Source: Flavobacterium sp. SLB02
GTDB taxonomy: Bacteria > Bacteroidota > Bacteroidia > Flavobacteriales > Flavobacteriaceae
Reading direction: 5' to 3'
DNA length: 64,000 nucleotides
NCBI RefSeq assembly: GCF_009664855.1
Contig: NZ_CP045928.1
Location: 1,573,049-1,637,048 of the forward strand
Made by a program: the position numbers and the translations under genes. This document shows, piece after piece, positions 44,385 through 52,944 of the stretch (position 1 is its first letter; every line of letters starts with the position of its first letter). The notes under the pieces were generated by a model that was given only the letters and a program-made list of their open reading frames with translations, was not told the origin of the DNA and ran no database searches.

Positions 44385-46844
44385 TTACTTCATATACGAA
44401 GCCGTCATTTTTTTAATTCGTTCTGCTAATGTCTCGCTGGATAATTTTTCACGTAATCTGTCTGTGATTAACGGAAAACTAAAAGGTGTTGGTTTCAAAC
44501 ACGATTTCCAGATGATTTCCTGATTGTTTATTCGTTCCAAAGCCATAATCAAACGACCTTCTTCCAGCTGATGTTCAAAGGTTTCGCGATATGCTTGCTG
44601 AAACAATAAGTTATCAGGTTCGTAATCCCTAAAAACTTCAAACAACAATTGAGAACCGCTTTGCAAATGTTTTGTTTTGACCATTTTACCCGGAAAACCA
44701 GTAAAAACCAAACCTGCAATGACAGCAATATCCCTGAATTTCCGTCTCGCCATTTCAGTCGCATTCAAACTTTTTTGCAAATCATGATGTACATATTCTG
44801 TCGAAAATAAATTGTTATCCAGAACATTCTGCATATCAATTTCCTGATCAGAAAGTAATTCGAATCCGTAATCATTATAAGCCAAAGAAAAACTAATAGG
44901 CAACAATAAACTAATTCTATAAGCCAGTAAACTTGCCAGGGCTTCATGTACAAAACGCCCTTCAAAAGGATAAAAAATAGCATGATAACCTTCTCTCGTT
45001 TTAAAAGTTTCAATCAAAAACTGATTATCTCCTGGAACGATAGATTCTTTTCTTTGTCTCGCGAATAAAGGTTGTAATGCCTTTAATTCAGGCGATAAAT
45101 CATCGGTATTGGCACGATACAATTCTTGCCGCAACAATTCGCTCATTTGAGCCGAAAGCGCCATTCGGCCACCCATCCAGCTTACTACTTTAGATTTCTT
45201 TTTAGGATCAGCCTTTCGAACCAAAACCTGCATATTTCTTATTCGGAACAATTCGAGTTGTTTTCCTGCAAAGATAAAAGTATCGCCCGGTTTTAATTTT
45301 GAAACAAACCATTCCTCGATAGTCCCAATATAACCGCCGCTCATGAATTTTACGTTTACAACAGCATCGCCCACAATAGTTCCTATTTGCATTCGATGAT
45401 GCATCGCAATTAATCTACTGTTGATTTTAAAACGTCCGTCTTCATCAACTTCTACTTTTTTATATTCATCATATGCTTGTAAACTTTGACTTCCGTTAGT
45501 GATGAAATTCAGTATCCAGTTCCAGTTTTCTTCTGTAATAGCCTGATAACAAAAAGTTCCTTTTACTTCTTTAAAAATTTCGTCAGGAAGAAATCCATCC
45601 GAAACTGCTAAAGTATTAAGGTATTGTACCAAAACGTCCCAACTGTTTAAATACGGAACACGATCTTCGATGACATTCTCTTCAACTGCTTTTTTTAGTG
45701 CCGAAGCTTCGATCAATTCGATAGCATGTGTTGCCAGAAAATAAATCACACTTTCTTTTCCCGGTTGGTGTCCGCTTCGTCCGGCTCTTTGCAAAAAACG
45801 CGCAACACCTTTTGGTCCGCCAACCTGAATAATAGTTTCTACAGGAGCAAAATCAACACCCAGATCCAGACTCGAGGTACAAACCACGACTTTTAGTTCT
45901 TCATCTCTAATAGCCTGTTCGACCCAAAGTCTTGTTTCGCGATTAATACTTCCGTGATGCATCGCCATTTCTCCGGCAAACTCAGGATATTTTTCGAGCA
46001 AACGCTGAAACCAGATTTCACAAGCCGACCGTACATTGGTAAAAATCAAAGTCGTTTTGCTTGCTTTTATAATTTTTGCGACTTCATCAATCAAATGCAA
46101 GCCCATGTGTCCACGCCAAGGATAGGTTTCCATTTTATCCGGAATAATCGAAATGACTTTTATTTTTTTATGAATCTGAGCCTTTACCAAAACCGAATTA
46201 TGATACGCTTGTGAATCCACTCCCAATAGAACTTCCTGTGCTTGTTGCAGATTCCCAATCGTAGCAGAGATTCCCCAAATACGCATTTTGGGCGCAATCG
46301 CTTTGAGTCGGGACAAACCAAGTTCAGTTTGTACCCCACGTTTTGTACCTAATAATTCATGCCATTCGTCAATAACAATTGCGGTACAATTGCTAAAGAT
46401 TTTATCGTAGCCTTTGGTGGCTAAAAGCAATTGCAAACTCTCTGGAGTCGTGACCAATAAATCAGGCATTTTCCCTTTTTGTTTGGCTCTCTCGCTGGCT
46501 GATGTGTCTCCGGAACGAATACCAATAGTCATTTTTGTTCCCAAATCATTAACCACTCTTTCCGCAGCTTGTTTGATTTCAACTGAAAGAGAACGCAAAG
46601 GTGTAATCCAGATTGCTTTAAGTCCAGGTGTATGTTTGGTTTTATAATTTGGATTGTCTTTTATGTAGTTCAAAACAATAGGGAGCCAGAGCGCGTAGGT
46701 TTTTCCGCTTCCGGTTGGAGCGTTGAGTAAGCCGTTTTTTCCTTGTAAAAAAGCAGTCCAGGTCTGAGTCTGAAACGCAAACGGTTTCCATCCCTGATTG
46801 TGAAACCAGTCATTTGCTACCGCAAAAAGTTGCTCTCTGTTCAT
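44385..46844 (-). CDS. ligase-associated DEXH-box helicase (Lhr-like)
   Basis: An 819-residue SF2 helicase. Walker A is NAPTGSGKTYA (about 36-46). The DEXH motif is DEWHELLGT (about 161-169). Motif III is SAT, and motif VI is QRAGRSGHQPG. A C-terminal DEAD-associated domain follows (about 440-800). It fits the family 'ligase-associated DNA damage response DEXH-box helicase', of the Lhr type. Gene order helicase-PdeM on the minus strand, with ligase and exonuclease upstream, is the known set. It presumably unwinds damaged DNA or RNA:DNA hybrids. Confidence 0.93.
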   Translation of the reverse strand: MNREQLFAVANDWFHNQGWKPFAFQTQTWTAFLQGKNGLLNAPTGSGKTYALWLPIVLNYIKDNPNYKTKHTPGLKAIWITPLRSLSVEIKQAAERVVNDLGTKMTIGIRSGDTSASERAKQKGKMPDLLVTTPESLQLLLATKGYDKIFSNCTAIVIDEWHELLGTKRGVQTELGLSRLKAIAPKMRIWGISATIGNLQQAQEVLLGVDSQAYHNSVLVKAQIHKKIKVISIIPDKMETYPWRGHMGLHLIDEVAKIIKASKTTLIFTNVRSACEIWFQRLLEKYPEFAGEMAMHHGSINRETRLWVEQAIRDEELKVVVCTSSLDLGVDFAPVETIIQVGGPKGVARFLQRAGRSGHQPGKESVIYFLATHAIELIEASALKKAVEENVIEDRVPYLNSWDVLVQYLNTLAVSDGFLPDEIFKEVKGTFCYQAITEENWNWILNFITNGSQSLQAYDEYKKVEVDEDGRFKINSRLIAMHHRMQIGTIVGDAVVNVKFMSGGYIGTIEEWFVSKLKPGDTFIFAGKQLELFRIRNMQVLVRKADPKKKSKVVSWMGGRMALSAQMSELLRQELYRANTDDLSPELKALQPLFARQRKESIVPGDNQFLIETFKTREGYHAIFYPFEGRFVHEALASLLAYRISLLLPISFSLAYNDYGFELLSDQEIDMQNVLDNNLFSTEYVHHDLQKSLNATEMARRKFRDIAVIAGLVFTGFPGKMVKTKHLQSGSQLLFEVFRDYEPDNLLFQQAYRETFEHQLEEGRLIMALERINNQEIIWKSCLKPTPFSFPLITDRLREKLSSETLAERIKKMTASYMK

Positions 46845-46857
46845 TTATTATTTTTTT

Positions 46858-47147
46858 AAACCCTTATTTTTTTTATCATTAAGATATTAAGGTTCATTAA
46901 GTTTTACTGTGCGAAAGAAAATTAAGTAATCGGTTTTTAAATTAAGCCCCAGCGGGACGTCATATTTATAGAAATTTATAGATTTATTAGTAGGCCCCCA
47001 TAGGGGTGACATATTATGCATCAACTAAAAAATTATATATCGCTCCTCTGGAGCTTTAAAATTATCCTATAAAAATCCGTGCCCAATCCGTGTTTTCGCT
47101 TGCGAATCGGTATCATCCGTGTGCCATTTACGGGTAATATAACAATC
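46858..47147. repeat. dispersed repeats between helicase and ligase genes
   Basis: Here a segment with GCCCCAGCGGGACGTCATAT (about 46946-46965), GGCCCCCATAGGGGTGACAT and CGCTCCTCTGGAGC is followed by CCGTGCCCAATCCGTG...ATCCGTGTGCC (about 47079-47130). These are short palindromic and repeated units of flavobacterial intergenic type. No gene lies here, and it interrupts the repair gene cluster. Confidence 0.6.
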
Positions 47148-48749
47148 CTATAAAATCATACTCTTCAAATCTTCAATAGAATTGGCGTCATCGATTTTTT
47201 TATCATGTCGCCATCTCAAAATCCTCGGAAATCGTGTTGCAATGCCGCTTTTATGCCTTTTTGAAAGCGCAATTCCTTCAAAACCAATTTCGAAAACCAA
47301 TTGAGGGGTTACACTTCGAACAGGACCAAATCGTTCCAGCGTATTCTTTTTAATCCAATCATCCACCATTCTAAATTCCGCATCTGTTAAACCGGAATAG
47401 GCTTTCGCAAATGTGACCAATTCACGTTTGTTATTTTCGTTATTTTGCCATAAGGCAAAAGTATAATCGGTAAATAAATTCGAACGTCGTCCGTGACCGC
47501 GCATGGCGTAGGTGAGGACGGCATCAATCACTAAAGGTTCAATTTTCCATTTCCACCAATCGCCTTTTTTTCTTCCTACGAGGTAAGGCGAATCTTTTCG
47601 TTTGATCATCAAACCCTCGCTTTTCATTTCGCGGGAACGCAATCTTTCTTCTGTCAATTCTTCCCAGGTTGAAAATTTCACCCTTTCTGAAAGTTGCAGC
47701 GGAATATCATGGTGTTTGATATCTTCATACAATTTCTCCAATACTATACGTCTTTCTTCAAAAGGAAGATTCCGAATATCCTGACCTTTCCATTCTAATA
47801 AATCGTAGGCTTTTATAATTACAGGGGATTTTTTAAGGATCGCAGCCGAAACTGTTTTTCGTCCAATTCGCGTTTGCAGATCATTAAAAGTTCCAATTTC
47901 GTTTTCTATGTACGGAAGAATTTCTCCGTCGATAACTGTTCCGTCAGGAATAATTCCGATGAAAGAAGCGAACTCAGGATATTTATCGGTTACCAATTCT
48001 TCTCCGCGGCTCCAGATAAAAATTTCATTATCACGAATAATAGTTTGAGACCGAATTCCGTCCCATTTGTGCTCCGCGCTCCAATCGTTAGGATCTCCAA
48101 GATTGCAGGGTTCGCCTTCGATAGGATAAGCCAGGTAAAACGGAAAAGGTTTCGATAAATAATCGCTGTTTTGTTCGTCTAAAATTAATTCCTGAAACGT
48201 AATTGTATTCGGATTCCAGTCGCCCATTAATTTATGTGCCAGGGAATCTTCATCAATGTTTTCGGCTTTAGAAAGTGCGCGGGTCATTAATTTTTGGCTT
48301 ACGCCGATTCTGAAACTTCCGGTAATTAATTTAGTGAAAACAAAACGTTCATAATAATTGAGTGCCAGCCAGTTTTTGTGCAGATATTCTTTTTTTTCGA
48401 TATCTGTTTTCTTTTTCAGGGCAATAATTTCCTGAAGATATTCGGTTAAACTTTTATCAGAATGTTCTTTTGTAGTGGGAATCACCAGTGCAATGGTTTC
48501 GGCAAGATCACCCACAATATGGTAACTTTCCTCAAACAGCCAAAGCGGAATATTAGCCAGTTCATTTGCCCATAATCGCAATAAAGTGGTATTTACAGGC
48601 CTTGGCGGACGACGATGCGAAAGAATGGCAATCGTCCAGACTTTATCTTCATTACTGGCATTGATGAAATATTTGGTCAAAGCATCCACTTTTACCGAAG
48701 TTTTATTAGAACTGTCAAGCGCTTTTATTAGTTCGGCAAAGTTTTTCAT
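47148..48749 (-). CDS. ATP-dependent DNA ligase, ligase-associated cluster type
   Basis: A 533-residue ligase. The N-terminal DNA-binding domain (about 1-190) is followed by the adenylation site EHKWDGIR, with Lys at about residue 229. Motifs III and IV (IWSRGEELV; IDGEILPY) and the KSEGLMIKRKDSPY/WWKWK segments come next, then the OB domain to about 530. It uses ATP and seals nicks. Bacteroidota carry NAD-dependent LigA for replication, so this enzyme probably serves a damage-response pathway with its neighbours (exonuclease, helicase, PdeM). Confidence 0.93.
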   Translation of the reverse strand: MKNFAELIKALDSSNKTSVKVDALTKYFINASNEDKVWTIAILSHRRPPRPVNTTLLRLWANELANIPLWLFEESYHIVGDLAETIALVIPTTKEHSDKSLTEYLQEIIALKKKTDIEKKEYLHKNWLALNYYERFVFTKLITGSFRIGVSQKLMTRALSKAENIDEDSLAHKLMGDWNPNTITFQELILDEQNSDYLSKPFPFYLAYPIEGEPCNLGDPNDWSAEHKWDGIRSQTIIRDNEIFIWSRGEELVTDKYPEFASFIGIIPDGTVIDGEILPYIENEIGTFNDLQTRIGRKTVSAAILKKSPVIIKAYDLLEWKGQDIRNLPFEERRIVLEKLYEDIKHHDIPLQLSERVKFSTWEELTEERLRSREMKSEGLMIKRKDSPYLVGRKKGDWWKWKIEPLVIDAVLTYAMRGHGRRSNLFTDYTFALWQNNENNKRELVTFAKAYSGLTDAEFRMVDDWIKKNTLERFGPVRSVTPQLVFEIGFEGIALSKRHKSGIATRFPRILRWRHDKKIDDANSIEDLKSMIL

Positions 48750-48769
48750 TTTTTCTTGTTTTTTTTAAA

Positions 48770-48935
48770 GAGAGGCAAGATGCAAGAGGCAAGATGCAAG
48801 AGACAAGATGCAAGAGACAAGAAACATTACTGAAGATTCAAGAGAGAAAACGAACGGATTAAAAGTATTCTCTTCCTTCTAGCTTCTTGGCTCTTTAATC
48901 TATTCTCTATATTCTTTATTCTATTTTCTCTGTCT
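48770..48935. repeat. 14-bp tandem repeat and purine/pyrimidine repeat after the exonuclease gene
   Basis: 48771-48822 holds AGAGGCAAGATGCA in almost four tandem copies (one base change in later copies). 48885-48935 holds the opposite-strand form of the AAGAGAATAGA repeat (TTCTCTAT, CTTTATTCTATTTTC), which reaches into the 3' end of the exonuclease gene. Confidence 0.65.
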
Positions 48936-49959
48936 CAATTTCTTCCTCAACATCTTTCTTAGAATCCATTTCCCCCAATTCTCCTTCATATTGTGTGTGA
49001 GCGGTTCTTGCATCGTAACCAATTTCCTGAAGGTATTTTGAGAATATATCCGAATATCCATGGGTGCAAATTACCTTTTCGGCTCCGGTGGCTTTAATGC
49101 TTTCGAGTAAACCTGTCCAGTCGCAATGATCGCTTAAAACAAAACCCCTGTCTACGGCACGTCGGCGTCTGGCACCGCGAAAAGTCATCCATCCGCTGGC
49201 AGAGCCTGTAACAAACGGAGTCATTTTTCTGATCCATGTCGAGCCGTGTGCACTTGGCGGAGCAAGGACAAGGCTACCCAGTAAATCTTCTTTTTTAGTT
49301 TCTGATGTTACTCTTATTGTGGCTGGAAAATCTACCAATGGGCGCAACACTTCGGTCATATTTTCGATCGCTCCATGGGTATATATTTTTCCGATATTAG
49401 GATCCAGGTATTTTAATAAACGTTGTGCTTTTCCTAGCGAATAGCCAAAGAGAACAGACGTTTTTCCTTCGGCACGATTTTCTGCCCACCAATTATTGAT
49501 ATCGGTCATGACTTCGGCCTGAGGAGTCCATTTAAAAGCAGGTAATCCAAACGTGCATTCGGTTATAAACGAATTGCATTTTACCACTTCGTATGGCACA
49601 GAGATCCCGTCGTCTTCGGTTTTATAATCTCCGGTAAAAACCCATACTTCGCCTTTGTATTCTACGCGTATTTGTGCAGAACCAATAACGTGGCCGGCAG
49701 GATGCAGCGAAAATTTTACACCATTTACGATAAACGTTTCGTTCCAGTTTTTTCCGGTAACCTTGATATCGCCCAAACGGTGTCTTATGATAGGCACATT
49801 GTCATAATGTGTAATGTAATTTTTGTGTCCCCAACGCGCATGATCAGCATGTCCGTGTGTAATGATGGCGTTGGTAACCGGACGCCACGGATCGAGGTAG
49901 ACATCGGCCTGCTGGCAATATATTCCTTTGTCATTGAAAGCTAATAGTGGGACTTTCAT
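48916..49959 (-). CDS. ligase-associated exonuclease (MBL/beta-CASP-like)
   Basis: A 347-residue protein with the metallo-beta-lactamase motif THGHADHARWG (HxHxDH) at about residues 35-45, FTGDYKTEDDG for a further metal ligand, and a beta-CASP-type insertion, with LSDHCDWTGLL and CTHGYSD near the C-terminus. It matches the 'ligase-associated DNA damage response exonuclease' family, named from its association with this ligase. The last 20 residues are acidic and overlap a repeat, so the C-terminal tail may be repeat-derived. Confidence 0.92.
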   Translation of the reverse strand: MKVPLLAFNDKGIYCQQADVYLDPWRPVTNAIITHGHADHARWGHKNYITHYDNVPIIRHRLGDIKVTGKNWNETFIVNGVKFSLHPAGHVIGSAQIRVEYKGEVWVFTGDYKTEDDGISVPYEVVKCNSFITECTFGLPAFKWTPQAEVMTDINNWWAENRAEGKTSVLFGYSLGKAQRLLKYLDPNIGKIYTHGAIENMTEVLRPLVDFPATIRVTSETKKEDLLGSLVLAPPSAHGSTWIRKMTPFVTGSASGWMTFRGARRRRAVDRGFVLSDHCDWTGLLESIKATGAEKVICTHGYSDIFSKYLQEIGYDARTAHTQYEGELGEMDSKKDVEEEIETEKIE

Positions 49960-49966
49960 AACCTGA

Positions 49967-50572
49967 TTAAGCTATTTGAGCAATTCTTGCACTTTTATAC
50001 AAGGGATAGGTATGCATAAAATCAGATACGCCATCTTTCATAGTCTCGAAAGATTTTCCGTAAAAATACAATGCAGTAGTAGCATTTCCTTTCCAATGTC
50101 TTTCCTGAGACGTACTGGTTAATTTCGAAATTTCTGACTGTACGAAATCAACATTATAATCTTCGTGATTTTTTTCGTGATTATTTTCTCCATCAAAATA
50201 AATGGCGATTCCTTCATTTTTACCAAACGGAATTTCCTGATGTGTTTTTTCGATTATAATTTTTGATCCTTTTGGAGCGCCGCAAATTTCGACAAAATTG
50301 ATTATGTCGTTTAAAACTGCTGTGCTAATCTCATTTTTATGAAATTTTACATGAATATCACAAAAGATGATTTCTCCGGGCTCTTCTTTAAGTATTCCGC
50401 CACCGGAAATTTCACCATAATTATTGTCCGTCAAGAAATCATGTAAAGGCAACATATAAAGGTTTCTTCGGTCTAATGGTGAGACTTTATCATTAATCTG
50501 AATTACAATATCGTACGGATTTTGAATAGATTCGTCGCTTTCGAATAAATTGGATATAAATTGTAGTAACAT
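49967..50572 (-). CDS. uncharacterised protein upstream of the DNA-repair cluster
   Basis: A 201-residue soluble protein I do not recognise. It lacks a signal peptide and membrane segments. It is acidic, with NPYDIVIQINDKVSPLDRR and AIYFDGENNHEKNHEDYNVDF as visible features. The gene ends seven bases before the exonuclease start codon on the same strand, so it is very likely in the same operon. This makes it a candidate accessory of the repair set, but it may be a chance passenger. Confidence 0.75.
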   Translation of the reverse strand: MLLQFISNLFESDESIQNPYDIVIQINDKVSPLDRRNLYMLPLHDFLTDNNYGEISGGGILKEEPGEIIFCDIHVKFHKNEISTAVLNDIINFVEICGAPKGSKIIIEKTHQEIPFGKNEGIAIYFDGENNHEKNHEDYNVDFVQSEISKLTSTSQERHWKGNATTALYFYGKSFETMKDGVSDFMHTYPLYKSARIAQIA

Positions 50573-50785
50573 AGCAATTAAGGTGTTAGTGATAAAATAA
50601 TATACTCAAAGTTACAAACTGAGGTGAGTTGAGATTTTATACTTTTTTCCGTAAATGTTACATGATTTCTAATGGGAATAGAGAATAAAGAATATATAGT
50701 ATCGAATTATACTTTGCAACCTGCTAATGATTTAAACACAAGGATGTAAGGAATTTTAGTTTTATACAAAATAGTCACAATCATT

Positions 50786-50894
50786 GTCATTCCGAGGAAC
50801 GAGGAATCTTCGAAAGTAACTCCGTTTCAGCAAGTCAATCTTTGTCGAGCTTCTGACGGGGATTTCTCTCCCGAAACTTCGGGATCGAAATGAC
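50786..50894. repeat. GTCATTCCGA...TCGAAATGAC dispersed inverted repeat, copy 3
   Basis: It begins GTCATTCCGAGGAACGAGGA and ends CGGGATCGAAATGAC, with AATCTTTGTCGAGCTTCT inside, the same core as copies at 25018, 43028 and 62995. It shares arms and core with diverged outer parts. Confidence 0.6.
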
Positions 50895-50945
50895 AAAAAT
50901 GCGCAGGGCAATGACAAACTTTGTGATAAAACAATATTATAAAAA

Positions 50946-51070
50946 TGATTGCTCTAGCCCCGATAGAATTGGAAATCCTTTTGTAGTGGTGTTCGCTACA
51001 AAAGATTGTAACGGATTGCTTCGCCAGTTCGTATTTTCAGGCTCGGGTGCGGGGATTAACTCCTGAAGAA
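50946..51070 (+). ncRNA. structured intergenic element, flavo-1-like (copy 2)
   Basis: TCTAGCCCCGATAG, then a 9-bp perfect stem CTTTTGTAG (50978-50986)/CTACAAAAG (50996-51004), AAAGATTGTAACGGAT and a final AACTCCTGAAGAATATT. It aligns with 35331-35435 in the conserved blocks, while the hairpin sequence differs but remains paired. It lies between the unknown-protein gene and the receiver gene, 17 bases after which the receiver gene's end begins. Confidence 0.45.
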
Positions 51071-51087
51071 TATTCTAATAAAAACAA

Positions 51088-51465
51088 TTACAATATACCA
51101 TCAAGGGTACTAACCAGTTCTTGAAAATTATTAGGCTTTGTAAATATTTGTACCGAACTAAATTCGTTCGTTAGCTTTTTTAAAGTTTCATGTGAATGCG
51201 ATGAATACACCACCACCTGAATTTTACTAAGTTCAGGAATGTTTCTTAGTTCCTGTATAAATTCGGCTCCGCTTAGATAAGGCATTTGCATATCCAGAAA
51301 TATAAAGTCAGGTAAAACTGTTGCTGCTTTTAGATTATTTAATGCTTCGAGAGAATTATTGGAGATTGTAGTGAGTATATTTTTGTTTAATGAAGCAATC
51401 GCAGCGATAAAAAGTTCGCAGTCATCTTCGTCATCATCTACTAATAAAATTACTGTATTTTTCAT
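51088..51465 (-). CDS. single-domain response regulator (receiver)
   Basis: A 125-residue CheY-like receiver with the acidic pocket VDDDEDD, the phosphoacceptor Asp in FIFLDMQMP (about residue 57), Ser/Thr in VVYSSHS and Lys in FTKPNN. No output domain. It is last in the group with the kinase and the NtrC-like regulator, so it may be a phosphate sink or a partner of the kinase. Confidence 0.92.
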   Translation of the reverse strand: MKNTVILLVDDDEDDCELFIAAIASLNKNILTTISNNSLEALNNLKAATVLPDFIFLDMQMPYLSGAEFIQELRNIPELSKIQVVVYSSHSHETLKKLTNEFSSVQIFTKPNNFQELVSTLDGIL

Positions 51466-51536
51466 TCCATGAAATTATTTTAAAATCCGGACTTGAAGGT
51501 TATATAATTTTCGAGTGATGTTACATAATATGAATG

Positions 51537-52871
51537 TTAATCTTCAACAAGACAAATCTCAAAAGTAGTTTTACTCTCTTCGTTATTATGCGAGATATAA
51601 CCACCATGGGCTTCGATAATATTTTTAGATAACGTCAGGCCAATTCCTGCGCCTTCTTGTCTTGTGGTAAAGAAAGGCAGGAATATTTTGTTTTCTATTT
51701 CTTTTTCTATTCCGTTTCCGGTGTCGGTTATTTTAATGAAGATTCGGTTTTCTTTGGCTTCCGCCGAAATTATAATCTGCTTTTGTGAAGCATCTTTTAG
51801 CGCATAAAAACTATTGGTTAGCAGATTAATTAATACCTGTTCTATTTGTTGAGAATCTACGTTTATGAATCGTTTGAAAGTAATATGGTTAACGACTTCT
51901 ATATTTTTTTCTTTAAACAAAGGATTCATAACCTGAAGGCAGTTATCGATCAAATGCTGCAGTTCTATTTTTTCTTTTTTAGGAGAAGGCAGCATGGCGA
52001 GTTTTCGATAGCCTTCGACAAACTTTTGCAAATGGTCACTTCGCCTTAACATAGTGCTTACGCTGTTTTTTACATCTTCAAGATCTTCATCTGACATTGA
52101 ATCCTGCTCAACCAAATCCTGTAAATTCTGGCAAATAGAACGAATAGGGGTAATGGAGTTTAAGAGTTCATGCGAGATTACTTTCATCAAATTGACCCAG
52201 GCTTCTTTCTCTTTTTTCTCTACCACATTCTGGATTGAGTCTAATAAAACAATAAAATAATCCAATTCGAAAATCTCGGTTCTCGAAGCCTGCAAAACAA
52301 AGGTTTGATTGCTTTGTCCATTAACACTAATTTCTATAGATGTTTTTATTTCCTGAAAATTATCTTGTTCGATAATCTCGCATAAGGCTGGTAATTGGTT
52401 TTTAAGGTATTTCCATTTGGATACTTTTGGAACATTAAAATGTGTCGAAAAGTAGTTATTCATTAAAAAAATATTCCAATCGTTATCCTGCTTTTGCAGA
52501 ATTATAATTCCGGTTTCAATATTGTTAAGAATAGAGCGGTAAATAATATCTTTCGAAATCTGCTCATTTTCTTTGGCTTTCAATGAGCTGTACAAACGAA
52601 ATAGATCTGTATAATTATCATTTAATTTATGTTTTGAAAAATCGGAACTAAAATCATTTTGTAAAATTGAAGCGATTGTTTTATTGTAAATCAAAACAAA
52701 ATTGCGAACATAAAAATACATTTCCCTGATTAACAGAAAAACAATAAAAAGTCCGAATACGCCTGTAAACAAAAGTTCTTTTTTAAAGAAGAAAATAGAA
52801 ACTTCGATCGCTGCGACAATTATAATTAATCTCAGAAATAGTAGTTTGTATGTTTGTAAGGATCGTAACAT
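51537..52871 (-). CDS. sensor histidine kinase, NtrY-like
   Basis: A 444-residue kinase with two or three N-terminal membrane segments (about 10-57), a PAS-like linker, the phosphoacceptor H-box ISHELLNSITP (His at about residue 236), N-box QVLINLLTNSFYAL, G1 ITDTGNGIEK and G2 GAGIGLTLSKNIIEAHGG. It probably phosphorylates the NtrC-type regulator encoded 73 bases upstream on the same strand and the receiver downstream. The signal is likely membrane-related; nothing more specific is visible. Confidence 0.93.
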   Translation of the reverse strand: MLRSLQTYKLLFLRLIIIVAAIEVSIFFFKKELLFTGVFGLFIVFLLIREMYFYVRNFVLIYNKTIASILQNDFSSDFSKHKLNDNYTDLFRLYSSLKAKENEQISKDIIYRSILNNIETGIIILQKQDNDWNIFLMNNYFSTHFNVPKVSKWKYLKNQLPALCEIIEQDNFQEIKTSIEISVNGQSNQTFVLQASRTEIFELDYFIVLLDSIQNVVEKKEKEAWVNLMKVISHELLNSITPIRSICQNLQDLVEQDSMSDEDLEDVKNSVSTMLRRSDHLQKFVEGYRKLAMLPSPKKEKIELQHLIDNCLQVMNPLFKEKNIEVVNHITFKRFINVDSQQIEQVLINLLTNSFYALKDASQKQIIISAEAKENRIFIKITDTGNGIEKEIENKIFLPFFTTRQEGAGIGLTLSKNIIEAHGGYISHNNEESKTTFEICLVED

Positions 52872-52944
52872 ATTTTAAGAATTAAAAATTGAGAATTCAG
52901 AACTAAAAGTTTTTGACATTATAATTTTTCTCTTTGACATGTGA

